64,000 bases of DNA, from the NCBI GenBank assembly GCA_011009095.1, contig VTPC01003416.1:165547-229546 (forward strand), written 5' to 3'. The DNA comes from Ignelater luminosus. Its lineage: Eukaryota; Arthropoda; Insecta; Coleoptera; Elateridae. A program made the position numbers and the translations under genes. Below the pieces are notes generated by a model. It was not told where the DNA came from, searched no databases, and saw nothing but the letters and a program-made list of their open reading frames with translations. Positions 13,301 to 28,300 of this stretch are shown here, in pieces (the first letter of the stretch is position 1; each line of letters begins with the position of its first letter).

Positions 13301-16300
13301 GAAAAAAAACATTAAAAGTGCATTTATGTATACCTACGTGTGTGTGTTGTTTCGTTAATGTGCATTAATAAAAATGACCATAGACTGTTGCAAAACAACC
13401 TTGTAAAAGTGTAAAAGCAACGTCGTATGTTGCCTCATTTATACTATATGGTTTGGTAGGTCTTTAGCTAAATATGGACTTGTTTGACTGGCCTAAAAAT
13501 TGCTTATTAATGCAATGCAAACTGGTTCCCCCTAGCAGTTTCGAGAGAAAAAACTCGGAGATTGTTTTGATTGAAAACAGACGAATTTGTCATCTTTCTA
13601 TTCGCGTTAGACACGAATAACAATTGTCGCTTATCCTTTTCTTTTTTTATTTTGTTATTTACTATCAGCTTGTTTTGAGAGAATCAAACAAATTAGAAAT
13701 TTGTACCTGGTGTTAATTTGGCGTATAAATGTTTAGTAGGCCGTGAATAACGATAAAATGTCGGTATTTAAAACGGTATTTTTGTTTCGTGTAATTGCAT
13801 TTAATTAGCTATGAATTGAGGATAATGTGGAATAAACAAACAAAATTCTAAAATAATAAACAGTTTTCTGTTCTTGTACAAAACGGTTAACATTCAGAAT
13901 CTGTTACGATTAAGAAAATTAAAATTTAAAAACCTAACGTTTTGAAGATTTTGTGCCCTTTTAAAACAGTCCCATGTAAGCCTTTAAATCGTTCGGTGGT
14001 CAGAATCATGTTAAAGTCTTGGTTTCACACCGTAAGGAAGCTCTGTTACGATTAAGAAACTTAAAATTAAAAAAATCTAAAGTCTTGAAAGTTTTATGCC
14101 CTTTTAGAACAGTCGTAAGTGAACCTTTAAGTCGTAGGGTGGACAGAATCTTGCTAAAGTCTTGGTTTCACACCGTAAGGAAGATCTGTTACGATTAAGA
14201 AACTTAAAACTCAAAAAAATCTAAAGTCGTGAAGGTTTTGTGCCCTTTTAGAACAGTCGCAAATGAACCTTTAAGTCGTACGGTGGACAGAATCTTGCTA
14301 AAGTCTTGGTTTCACACCGTAAGGAAGATCTGTTACGATTAAGAAACTTAAAACTAAAAAAATCTAAAGTCTTGAATGTTTTGTGCCTTTTTAAAACAGT
14401 CCCATCTAAGCCTTTTAATCGTTCGGTGGTCAGAACCATGTTAAAGTCTTGGCTTCACACCGTAAGGAAGCTCTGTTACGATTAAGAAAATTAGAATTAA
14501 AAAAATCTAAAGTCTTGAAGGTTCTGGGCCTTTTTAAAACAGTCCCATGTTAACCTTTTAAGTCGTTCGGTGGTCAGAATCTTGTTAATGTCTTGGTTTT
14601 ACACCGTAAGGAAGATCTCTTACGATAAAAAATTAAAGTTTAAAAAATATCAAGTCTAGAAGATTTTATGCCCTTTTAGACCAGTCGTACATGAACCTTT
14701 AAGTTGTTCGGTGGTCAGAATCTTGTTAATGTCTTGGTTTTACACCGTAAGGAAGATCTCTTACGATACAAAAATTAAAGTTTAAAAAATATCAAGTCTA
14801 GAAGGTTTTGTGCCCTTTTAGACCAGTCGTACATGAACCTTTAAGTCGTTCGGTGGTCAGAATCTTGTTAATGTCTTGGTTTCACACCGTAAGGAAGATC
14901 TCTTACGATAAAGAAAATAAAAATTCAAACAATCTAATGTCTTGAAGGTGTTGTGCCGTTTTAGAACAGTCATACATGAGTCTTTAAGTCGTACGGTGGT
15001 CAGAATCTTGCTAAAGTCGTGGTTTCACACCGTAAGGAAGATCTGTTTCGATTTAAAAAATTAGAATTAAAAAATGTGAAGTTTTCCCTTTTTTGGTGCC
15101 CTTTGACAACAGTCTTAGTTGAGCCTTAAATCTTTTTCTGGTCAGAATCTTGTTAGAGTCTTGGTTTCATACCGTAAGGAAGATCTAATTAGAATTAAGA
15201 AATCTGAAGTTTTCTTGTTTTTTCTGTCCCTTGACAACAGTCTTAGTTGGGCGTTAAATGTTTTCTAGTCAGAATCTTATTAGAGTCTTGGTTTCATACC
15301 GTGAGGAAGATCTGTTTTGATTTAAAAAATTAAAATTAAAAAAGCTGAAGTTTTCTTATTTTTTCTGCCCTTTGACAACAGTCTTAGTTGGGCCTTAAAT
15401 GTTTTCTAGTCAGAATCTTGTTAGAGTCTTGGTTTCATACCGTGAGGAAGATCTGTTTTGATTTAAAAAATTAAAATTAAAAAATCTGAAGTTTTCTTNN
15501 NNNNNNNNGTTTTTGTGCTCTTTGGGAACAGTCTTAGTTGAGCTTTAAACCTTTTTTTAGTCAGAATCTTGTTAGGGTCTTGGTTTCTTACAGTAAGGAA
15601 GAACTGTTTCGATTGAAGATATTAAAATTAAGAAATCTGAAGTTTTCGTTGGTTTTGTGCCTTGTTAGAACAGTCCTAGACAAGCCTTAAATCGTCTTCT
15701 AATCAGAATCTTGTGATAGTATTGATTCCGTACAGTAAGAAAGATCTGTTTCCTTAAAAAAAATTAAAATTGAAAAATCTGAAATCTTTGATGATTTTGT
15801 GCCTTGGTCACCATGGTGCGGATCTTGATAAATATTGAAAATTTTTTTTAGATTCTATTGGTATTCTATGGATTTGATGAAAAAATCGAGGAATCCATGA
15901 AGATAATTTTCTAGACATCCATATTTTGGTAGATTCTCAGAGTATATAAGATTTAAATGCGCATAATGAGAAAGAAAAGAATCACTGCAACAATGAACAT
16001 CGATTTCATTGTGAATAGACATTGAATTGTTTACTATTCGAATTAACTTTCAAACTTTTATCAAGTTCCCGTTGACGAGCAATGATGCACTTTCCTATTT
16101 TTAAAACTTTTCCTCAGTTGTTTAAAGTTTCATTTCACAAAATCAATAGGAGAGTTCTATTCTTTCCATTATGTTATTGAAGACAACAGTCACTTTTATA
16201 AATGTAATTTTTAGTGTTTCTCCTAAACTATGTAGAAATGCAGTAAATAGAATCATGTGTTGCTGCTCTTTTTATTTCGTAAACGGGTTCTAATTAGTGT

Positions 16301-19300
16301 AACCAGACAAGCTGTAAACACTACTGACGTAAAAACCTTTTTTTACAGTAACATCTTCGATTTAATGTGCACAGCACATTCTTTCTCTCTTCCATTTTTT
16401 TTTCATTCCTGAAGTAAATTTCTGTTGGGGTTGGGAGGTGTGTGCTCTTTTTTTGCTTTACACACATAATTTAAACAAAATATCGTGCGAGAAAGAGTGG
16501 TTTTAATTTTGAAAATGGTTTCACACGTTAAAAAGACAAATCGCGCGTTGGTTTGTTAAATACGAGGTCATCACTTTTGTGCAGCCGGGAGAATGCGGTG
16601 TATAATAATAATGAGAAAATCTTGCAGAATAATGTTAAACATTGGAGAACAGGTTGTTTGTGTTGGGTAACTTCACTTCATTGTGCGTCCTCGATATATC
16701 CACACAAAGTACAACCATTGAATATTCATAGATTTCAAGTCTATTTGGAGAACCAGATAACCACAAACACACACACATACAAAACTATACCTCCTTTACC
16801 CTTCCGCGCCGCGTGTATAGTTCAGGCATGCAACATTTCACTCATCAATAAAAACGTTTTTGTATTTTGTGTAAAACACAGAACCTACGTGTTTATACAT
16901 TTTTCTATTGATGATCATTTTGAAAATGATATCTGAAAAGCTGTATTGTATTTTAGCGCAAACGATCTTCATCAACATTATTATTACTTATAATAATAAA
17001 CACGTTGTACTCGAACTCGATATACTGATGATACACCAACCAGAGGAACAATGAATTGATAAGGACCAGATCTGATAGAAAATTGAATGATGAAGATGAT
17101 GTTTTGTTTGAATAGTAGGCGTGGGATCCTATTATTCATATTAAATTCTACATTAATTATATCAAGATATTTTTACATTCACGTTCCAGCATGAATAATA
17201 ATATTTTAATTAACTTTTCTCCTTTTATCATTCCCACTCTCTCTCTCTCTCTTTCTCTCTGTCTAGTCATTTAGCGTTTTTGTTTAATTTTTCGCTGATT
17301 GTTTTGTGTCACGAAACCTTAAAGAACGATGACAATATGATTATCATACCATGATAAAGTGAAAAGGCAAGAGAGAACTACTTGTGGTTTCTAGGGCATA
17401 AAAATTAGGTTCGAGACTTAATAATAAGCGAGTCCGAGAGAAAGACATTTCTATTCTAAAAATTAATTATTTGTTGTTTGTTTTGTTGTTTTTCGTTAGT
17501 AAGTTTTTGTTCTATTAAAACAATTAAATGATTTGTCTGCTAGACTAGTCAGATTTCACGTTAAAATGAGAATTAATTGAATCTGGAGAATATTTCGTAA
17601 ATTGTTCTGCGTGTGTGTGTACATTTATTTTATCGAGATGAAACCACAAAAAAGCCATTAGTGTGAGGAATTAAGTTTCTATAAATAGTATACCGGATAA
17701 ATAATAACTGATTATTGTGGTTAGATTGTGGAGAAAAAATGCAAACTATGCTCCTAATACGATATGGCGTATGTTTGCTACGTAACAGTAAACTAACCTC
17801 AGAAATGATGAGCTTGCTATCGATTTGATAATCAAGATTGCCAATAGATTGTCTGTGGTTAGAAATAATTGCGCCAATACGGAATTTTGCATCAAGTAAG
17901 CAGGTCGAATAAATGAATAAGCACCTGTCAAACATGACAGATTCTAACCTATAATTTTATTTTTTTTTTAAATTTTGATTATGCTTTTCAATGGAAAATC
18001 CAATTTAGCACTGGTGATCCCCTACAGATAAAGGAAATCCCTTGGGCGTTTCCCTTTGAATAATTACTTGATAATCATGAAATTGACTAGAAAAAACAAA
18101 GCGCTGCTTTTTTATATGTCGAAACTGCGGCGTAGCTAAGGCAGAACGGGGATGCTCGCAGCCTGGCCAAAACTTAAATATTTTCAGGGTTGTGATTTTA
18201 ACCTTACCAACCAGTATCAGAATTGGTTGTGTCCAGGAACAACCACAAATTCCCTGGACTTGTTAAGAGGCTCTTTTAGTCGGGCTGGGCCTTGGTTTAA
18301 AAATTTATCCCGCATTTCGGGCCTACGTCGAATCAGTCGGACCATTCGGCCTTTTTCAATCGATCAAGAAGTTGACGGGAGTCTTTGGGCCACGTCAAGT
18401 TTACCTCAGTCGGGTCTGAAAATTTCGGCACTAGCACTCGTTTGTATTTGAGGTTACGGTAGTTTGACAATGATGGAGCAAATGAAGATCTTGGTGTGAA
18501 TTTCAGTTTGGTCTTCATTCTGACTAATATGAGCAGAGACGAAGAAATTTTTGCTTGTTGACTCCAAGTAGAAACGAAACACGGGATAAATACTATTTTG
18601 ACGAATGTGACATCTCCAACTCTATAGGAGAAAATAATTAGACAAGACATGGCGCTAAATTTTATCCAAATGTATCATAATGATAGAAGAAAGAAACGTT
18701 GCCAGAGCTGGGCATAAATCTCCAAATCCGATTTTTTAAATTTCAAATAGAGGTCGCTAAGAATAATAACCGTAATAATTAAGAAAGGTGTAAGTCAATG
18801 GATCGCCCTGTATAGCATCTCTGCAATCTGAATAAATAGGAAAACGTTATTGCCCTTATTTCAAATCTCATGACATACCAGAAATGAACATGCTATTAGA
18901 AAACCATTTTTCAACACATTCCGTTTTTCCTTTTATAAGAAAGAAACACCAATTCCGTGTACGTCTAGCATGTTTTTTATGTAGTAGGTATATCGAAATC
19001 CGGTCTTCATCGACCCCAAGTAATAAATCTCGCATCGGGAAAGAAAAAGAAGTAAAATCAAGTAACGTTACGTGCATTCAGCTGTTCAACTTTTTTACTT
19101 CTTACTTTATTTATGTAATCGACAATCACGGAATACTAAATTTAGACAAGTCAAGAATTTACATAACCTCAATTAATTCGTTTTAAATTAGTCTGAAGAG
19201 AATCGATTAGGAGAAACTCTCCCACTGTATAATATAATTTTAGAATATTGAAAGTACACCCGCAGCTGATATTATATTCCAGTTAAATTCAATACTTCTT

Positions 19301-22300
19301 CTATTTTAATTAATTGGCATTTCGTGACCTACTTATTTTATTTGTTGTTGTGTTGTTCATACAGGATGTGGCGCTTCCACTTGTTTTTTGTTCTTTTGTT
19401 TGGTTTTATTTTATTGTTTTGTTAAAAATAACTTTCTGGAAGTATTTTTAGTGAATTGAAAGCATTTTCTTGAAGAGATAAACATTATTGTTGACAGTTT
19501 GCCCTACAGAAATGATTTTCATTAACTTATAAAAAGAAAATTTGTGATATGATCGCTTTTGTTTCTGAAATGTTACCACTTGAATGATATTGTTGTTTCT
19601 GCTATTTAAATTACTTGGATTAATTAGAAAGCGATACACCTTTTTGCATATTAATTATTATAATTAGAGAGAATACTTTTGTTTTTAATGTAAATGTTGG
19701 TAATATCCTGAGATGTCATTCACGACCTTTTTGGTTAAATCGAGATTTTTCAATTTCTGACGTAAGACATTTTTATTTTGTTGTTTTACCGCTTTTTTTT
19801 AATTCTTGACATTTTACTATAAATATTTTTATGCCACTTTTTAAAATGACAAAGTTGTTTGTCTTAGTTTACCAAAATGAGATTAGGAAGTCAATTTTAG
19901 AAATTAGTTTTACTGTCACATTGAGTTATAAAACAAATGAACACTTTTGATTCACTTGTCGTGCAATGTCATTTCGCTTTAAATTTGAGAAATTGAATTG
20001 TCACTCCCAAAGGCTTTTCACTACTACTGTGAAGTTGTTCACCATTCGCAAAAAATTTTCACTAGCGTTGCAGTTGACTTGTTATATTGATAGGGAATAT
20101 GCAACAGTTGTGAATTAAAGAATATTATTGCCAAAATTAAAGTTGGTAAAGTGTTCAGAATATAATTAGAATAAAAATTGGAAACGAAAACAAAAAAATA
20201 TTTAAAAAATTCACGTGACTGCAAACGCTATTGTGATTAGTGCGACGTCATTTGGTACCACCCTCATTTCTTTATTTTGTTTTTTGTGCTTCTGTCATCT
20301 ACAAACTGTCATTGCTGAATAAGGTTATGTCAGTATGTCAAGTTTCTGTTTAGTTGTTTTCCGTTTGTTTTTTTACAAGTTTTACGTAAAATCTCTAGAT
20401 TTTTCTTTGCTTTAGTAACTAAATAAAAAGTTTTTTATTTTTTGGGATATTTTTGAAGTTTCAACTTTGAATTTGAAATTTTAAATTGTTACCCTCCAAT
20501 TTCAAAAATGTTGCTAGAAAAGGGATGATCTGAAGATTTATAACATTTATTATGGTTTCTCACTATTCTGGCAACAGTGTGATCACCTGATGATCACCCT
20601 CAAACTAGTTTTTTAACACGATTGCGTTTTTCTCTTATATTGTGATTCTTTCTCGAGTTGGTACACTTGCGAAAATTGGTAATGCTATTATAGGATAAAA
20701 TGAACCAAATTAATTAATTTTGATTAAGATGATACCTGTCATAGTCAAGTTGAGGTTATGAAAAATACAAATACTGACAGAAAACAAATGAAAAACAATT
20801 GCAAAATTTTTAATTTTGTTTTATTCGAACTACTTTCAATGTAAATTTTTAGTTTGCATGTTAGCATCTATCTTTCATTACTACCAACTTAAGTTGAGTT
20901 AATTTACTACCAACTTACAAGCAATACTACAATATTAAATGAACACCTGATATAAAAAAAATAAATAAAGCGCCGTTGTTAGAGGCCTGCACGGACTGGT
21001 TTTTTTTAAGTCGAGCATTTCTTGATCGAGTCTGCGCTGCCCGGCTAAAAGCCAGGTCGAGCGTCACTTTAAAAATTTGTCAGACTGTCGGACTTTTCGG
21101 ACCGCATTTCGGCCTGAAGATCTTGGCCCGTGCGACTGGCCCTAATCGACGTTAAGTCTCTCACATCGTTGGTTACGAAGATTGAGTTTGTTTTTGATGC
21201 CACGTTAGTGATTCCTATTTGGGTTCATGAAGCTCTTAGTAGATGATTATTTGATAGTCAATTGTCTGCATAATAAATTAGGTCTAATTTAACGATTGAT
21301 CGATTATTCCGATTAATCGATTATTTTTTTTGTAATGTGATTACTCGAAAGGGTTACGTGCCTTCGGTGGCCCCTCGCGGCACTTCTCAACCTAAACCAA
21401 AAACGATGACGGCTAGGATTACGTCCTTCCACTGGGTACCTTTGGTGGCCTCCAAAACTTCTTAACCTATGTTAAAATATGATGACGGCTCGCGTCCGCC
21501 GTGAAACGGGCCATGCTTGACAGTTTTAGTCGAGCTTCTTTCTCCATTAACCTCCTTAACCTAAGCTAAATACTGGCCACCTTGGGTGGCCCTCGTCAGA
21601 CTTCCCTCCACTTTTCAACCTAAACCAAATACGAAGACTGCTCGGATTACGCTCTCGCACCAATGGCCCCTAGTCATGTTTTGTCCTCTACTACACTTGT
21701 TAGCCAATACAATGACAGCTCAGGCTACAACCTCGCACAATCCACCTTTGGTGGCGCTTACTCGGCCTTTATCCTCCACTTACCTTCCCAACCTAAGCCA
21801 AATATGATGACGGTTCTCGCCCTGCTCTCAAAGCCAAGTCGAGCATTACTCTCCACTAAGCTTCTTAACTTAAGCTAAATATATGACGCCCTCGAACTGG
21901 CCACCTGTGGTGGCCCATGTCGGACTTACCCTCCACATCTCAACACAATCCAAATATCAAGACTGCTCGGATTGCGCCCTCGCACGAGCTACCTTTGGTG
22001 GTCCCTAGTCGAGCTTGACCCTCCGCTAACTCTTAAACTAAGCTAAATACAATGACAAGTCGCACAAGCCACCTTCGGTGACCCATGATCACGTGTCGCC
22101 CGTCATTAACTAACCTTTCTAGTCTAGGCCAAATACGAGTACAGCTCGGATTGCCCCCTTTTACGGACCACATTTGTTGGCTCCTAGTCGCTTAGTCATT
22201 TAGTACGCAATTAACCTTCTTAACCTAAGACAAATACAACGATAGCTCGGGCTAAAACCTCGCACAAGCCACCTTCGGTAGCCTCTACTTGGCCTTTACG

Positions 22301-25300
22301 CTCTACTTACCTTCTCAGCCTAAACTAAATACGATGACGGCTCGCGCTCCGCCCTCAAACGGGCCACATTCGCCGGTCCCTAGTTGAGCATTACCCTGCA
22401 CTAACTTTCTTAACTTAAGTTAGATATATGATGACCAACCTATGCTCTCGCCTAAACTAAGCTTCTCAACTTGAACTAAATACGAAAACGGCTTGCACGA
22501 TTGACCCCTAGTCACGTTCCATCTTCGACCAAACCTTAAATAAACTCAATGACAGCTCAGGCTAAGGCCTCGCATAAACCATCTTCGGTGGCCTCTAGTC
22601 GAACTTTACTTTGAACTTACCTTCTGAGCCTAAACTAAATACGATGATGGTTTGCGTCCTACCGTCAAACGGGCCACGTTCGTCAGTTCCTAGTCGAGCT
22701 TCGCCCTCCACTAACCTTTATAACCTAAGCTAAATATATGACGGCTTGCCTTTCGCCCTCGAACTGGCCATCTTTGGTGGCCCTTGTCGAACTTTACCTT
22801 CACCAAACTTCTCAACCTAAACCATACGAAGACGGCGCGGATTGTTCTCTTGTACGGGCTACCTTTGGTGGCACTTAATCACGTTTCGTCCTCCACTAAA
22901 TTTGTTAACCTAAGCTAAATACGATGACGGCTCGGCAACGCTTTCGAACTGGCCACCTTCGGTACCCCCGTCGAACTTTCCCTACATTAAGCTTCTCAAC
23001 CTAAACCATACGCAGGCGGCGGGGATTATGCTCTCACACGAGCCACCTTCGGTGGCCTCTAAATGTCTTGAGTCTTTAACTTCCCAACCTAATCAAATAA
23101 AGGATAAACATCTAATAAGATGCCATATGTTGTCTTCCCACAAATAACCTAAGTTAAATCCGATGATGGCTCGCGCTCAAACGGGCCACTTTCGCTCCTA
23201 GTCGAGCTTTGCCTTCCACTAATCTCTTCAACATAAACCAAATACAAAGACGGCGGGGATTACGCTCGGTGGCGCCTAATCACGTTTCGCCTTCCACTAA
23301 ATTTGTTAACCTAAGCTTGGCTTGGCCTACTCCCTCGAACTGGCCACCTTCGGTACCCTCGTTGAACATTTCCACCCCTAAGCTTCTCGACCTATATCAT
23401 ATGAAGACGGCTGAGGTTACGCTCTTGCACGGGCAGCCTTTGGTGGTTCCTAGATGCATTTCGCCCTCCACTTAGCTTCCTAACCTAAGCTAAATACGAT
23501 AACTGCTCATGCCCTGCTCTCAAACGGGCCATGTTTGGTGGTCGCTGGTCGAGGATCGCCCTCCACTAACCTTCTTAACTTAAGCTAAATATAAGACGGC
23601 TTGCTCGACGCTTTCGAACTGGCCACCTTGGGTGACCCTCGTCAGACTTCCCTTCCATTTCTCAACCTAAACCCAATACGACGACGGCTAGGATTGCGTT
23701 CTCACGCTATGTACCTTTAGTGACCCCTAAACTTCTTAAGCTAAGTGAAATAAGATGATGGCTCGCACCCCGTTGTCAAACGGGTTACTTTCGGCGGTCT
23801 CGGGTTGAACTTCGCCCTCCATTAATCTTCTTAGTGTAGTCCAAATACGATGACAGCTCGAATTACGCTCTTGTACGGGCTATATTCGGTGGCCCCTAAT
23901 TGCGTTTTGCACGCAACTAACCTTAACCTAAGCTAGATGTATGACGGCTTGACATATACCTTCGAACTGGCTACCTTTGGTACCCTTGCCGAGCTTTCCC
24001 TCCAGTAAGCTTTTCAATCTAAATCATACGAAGCCGGCGGGGATCACGCTTTCACACGGTGCCTTTCGTCCTCCGCTTAACTTCTTAACCTGAGCTAAAT
24101 ATATGACAGCTCGACTTTCGCCTTCGAACGGGTCACTTTTGGTGGCCCTCGTCGGACTTCCCCTCCACTAATCTCCTCAACGTAAACCAAATGCGAAGAC
24201 GGCGGGGATTATTATCTCGTACGAGCCACGTCCGGTGTCCTCTAATCACGTTTCGCCTTCCACTAACCTTCTTAACCTAAGTTAAATACGATGTCCGCCT
24301 GACCTTATGACTTCGAACTGGCCACCTTCAATACCCTAGTCGAAATTTTCCTCCATTAAGCTTCTAAACCAAATACGAAGATGGCAAGGATTACGCTTTC
24401 GCACAAGCCACCTTCGGTGGCCCCTAGATGCGTTTCGTCCTGTACTTAACTTCTTAACCTAAGCTAAATATATGACGGCTCGGCCTTCGATCTGGTCGGA
24501 CTTACCCTCCACTAATCTCCTCAACCTAAACCAAGTGCGAAGACGGCGGGGATTACGCGCTCGTGCTGGGCTGCCCTTACCTGATTGTCTAGAGATCACT
24601 GAGACGATGAATGTTTTTAACTTTTAAATCTGTTCTGGTTTTGGAGAGACAGACTTAGAAGAAGGTACTCGGTCTGGGCAGATAACTTTTCGAATGATGC
24701 GGCGTATCAAATTTTAAAATCCCTCTCTTAAAAAACTCAACAAAAATAAATGCTTGATGGTTGAGTTTTCTTCTAGCAAGAATCTCGTTAGTGGTATACT
24801 AGTAGCAGCGATATTCAGGGTTTTCCAGTCTCTACATTTACCAAGATGCTTCCAAGAATAGAGTTCTAGGATAATTTGTTAATGCTGCTTGTTATTTCGA
24901 ACTTTTTGAAAAATTAAGTTTGACGGATCTTGCGTAGGTTTAAGTAATGACGACTTGATTATTCTATAAAAGCACTAAAACAATTATTATAAACAAATGA
25001 ACAATTTGTAATGAGGCGGCTTTACATTATGTATTAGTTTACCTGATTATTCCAAGTGGGAAAGTAAATCATAAACACAATTTAACTTACTAATTAAACT
25101 ACGTACACACATACCTTCACTATAAATTCACAAATTGCTACATCGCAAGCAATTTTATTTTTTAAATAGCTCGGTTGCGGTTGGCGTATCCAATTATTAC
25201 TAAAAAGTAGGATGAACATAACAATATTCCACCCCCGAACACACGAGAACGGTAATTATTTACTTGCTTTAAGTAATCTTACGATATTTCTACATAAAAA

Positions 25301-28300
25301 CACGAAATATTGTTTTAGTTGACAAGTCCGTAGTAGCAAAATGTTGTTAACTAATTAGCTGGAACGCACATTATTATTTTGACAGGCAGCAATTATTCAA
25401 TTGTCTAACAACCGCGTTAACTCGGCCTACTTTCCAAATTCCAGTTATTTTTTATAGCGTTCGTTGTTAAAATATTCATTACGTTATTATTATTATTATT
25501 ATTTGAGACTTGAAGAGAAGCTTGCAAAACGGTTGTAGCTAAACTATATATATACATACGTTAAATAGAATTAATTTAATCATGTATTTCATTTGTTATG
25601 CGTTTCGTAGGTTACTACGTGGTAGTAATTTATTATTATTACTATATGATAATGGCGTCTCTGTAAGGTGTCAAATACTGTTCAGATTGTATTATTTAGT
25701 TTCCTTTTTTGAATCTAGGTTATCATTGTATAAGTAATAAAGTGCTGCTTTTTAAAATTGCGTTCCAAAATTGGAATAACAGATTTTCTAATGTTTAATA
25801 ACGTTATTGCTACCCTGTACAAATTCTATAATCGCTAAACGAATAACAAAACCTTTACTTGACACTAATTGTAATTAGAAGATGGATGAGAGAACACGGG
25901 AAGAGTAAAATTCGTTACTACCGACCGACCGTGTTATGTAATTGAATTTGCATTATTATTTAATACAATACGAAATCCTTCTCGTGAGAATAAACGCGGA
26001 TTACACACGCCGTAGATACCCATGAGGTAACCGTCAGGGGGTTTTCCTTCGGCGAATATTCCCTTCTCTTGGTAGATATATGTATTATAGATCGGCAGTT
26101 TGGAAATAATTGGCCCTCTTTAATTGGGGATTTGTCGGGTATAATTTAGACTCGAACGCGTTCTTCTCGCTCGTCTATTTTGAGAGATTCTTTAATTCGT
26201 TTTATCTTTCCGATAATTGTGAAAACAATTTGCTATCATCTTAAATAATAACAATTTATGTAACGTTGATAATCGGTTAAAAATATATTGCGATTCCTTA
26301 TATTTCCAATGCTAACTAGATTTTTGTCATTGAAAAAATTTCCCCGTTGTTACGAAGAGACGTGGCGCCAGTGCAGTCCGTGATGATTCAATAATCTGGT
26401 GAATAATAAGTCACTTGATGTCCTAACTTATCATTTTCCTGGAACGCTCATATTGACCTCTGGAGGTTAAGCAAAGGCCAAGGAATGAAATTGCCAATTG
26501 GAACAAGTTCGGCGTTTTTCTAACGCTGGTGACCTTTTAAGAATACCTTTGAATACTTCAAATAAATTGTTTGCTACTTTGTATTTCTGAGGTCATTAAT
26601 GGATGATTGTGGCGGACCTTTCTTGATCTTCAATGCATGCTTTCGCTTTATCATTAGGAATCCATTCATCTAAGGTCACATCCAAACATTTATTATTATT
26701 CCTTAATATCATGAGAATCGTATCTATGTTTTGTAGCTGGCCTACCTTAAGTTAGGTCTTGAGACAACTTACGTTGATTAGGACGAAATTAAGACTATTA
26801 CCGGCTTGAGAACTTAACAAACAAGCTCGGGCCTTCATCCTTTATTAAATTTCTTTAGCTCCTGAATTACTGAAAAGGCCATCTTTGAGGGCCAAGAATT
26901 GAGCTCCTCTTCCCTCATTAATCTTCTTAAAACAAAATAAATACAAACGCGGGTAGATAGCATTCTTCAACAGACTACCTGCTTTAGTCCAAGATTGGCC
27001 CTCGCCCTCTATTAACCTAGTTAAGAAAAATAAACAAACGTAGGTCGGGTTGCAGACCACCTGCAGTCACCCAAACTAGACCGTTGCCCTCCATTAACTG
27101 ACTTTAGGCACTGAACCACCTAAAGGGCCGCATTTCGTGGCCTCTGTCGGGCTTCACTTCAGTAGCCTTCAATTCAGAAAAATAAATACAAACGCAGGTC
27201 GCTCTACGTCCTCCCTTCGCCTCCACTCAACTTTCCTTAAAGAAGTAAATACAAACGCACCTTCCAACAAGTCACCTACTATAGTCCAAGATCGGCCTTC
27301 GCCCTCTATTAACCTCTTTAGCCGCTCAAAGGTTCAAACTCGGTTCCACAAAGTCCGAGTTCGGAGCTGGCCTCCACTCTTTCTTAATCTTCTTCAGAAA
27401 AAATAAATACAAACACGCGGCGGACTGCACCCTCCAATAGGCCGTCTGCAGTATTTCAAACTATTTACCTTCTTTAACCCCCGAGTCACTCGAGGGCTAC
27501 CTTTGCCCTTCCATAGCCTTAAGCACGATGTAAATAAAAACGCGAGTCGGGTTGCAATAACACTTCGCCTTCGTCTTTCATTAACCTTTTTTTGTAATAA
27601 CTAAGGATCGATCGATTACCCATATACGAATTAGTATTACGGCCATAAAGCCGATAATCGGTATCTTCCGATATGCCTTCATTATCTTTCTTCGAAATAC
27701 GATCGCGCGTTAGGCAGATCCAACAGATCTATTGTAGTAGCCCAAGGTGGCCGTTCGTCGTCTATTAACCTTCTTTTAGCCACTGCTACACTCAAAGGCC
27801 ACCTTTGACGGCCCAATTTTGGGCTTCGCGCTCCATTAATCTCGGTTGCGCTGAATCCTCCAACAGGCCACCTGCAGCTACCTAATATAGACCTATTGCA
27901 GGCCTTTGCTTTCCATTTACCTTTTTTAGCCCCCTGGGTTACTCAAGGGCCAGCTTTGGTCGCCCACGTCCGGACTACACCCTCTGTTAACCTTCTTCAG
28001 AAAAGTGAATAGAAACGCTGGACGCGGCGTGTCTTCCAACAGGCCATTTCCAGTGACCTGATGTAGACCTTCCTCCTCCATTAACGTTCTTTAGCTTCTG
28101 AGTCAGTCAAGATCACCAAGACCTTCCCTCTCTATTAACTTTCCCAGGAAAAGTTAATACAAACTCGTGTCGCGCTGAATCTTTCAATGAAGACCTTCGT
28201 CCTATATTAACCTTCATTAGTTCCTGAATCACTCAAGGCCAACTTTGGTGGGCCTAGATAGGACGTGGTTGTCCATTATCCTTCTCAAAGGTAAGACACA

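Noticed and set aside
13880..15810. CRISPR-like regular repeats
   Set aside because: Units are contiguous and about 143 bp with no unique spacers, in a eukaryotic intron. This is satellite DNA.
16553..16936. Open frame of 127 codons in intron 1
   Set aside because: AT-rich composition, no domain, no splice or promoter context.
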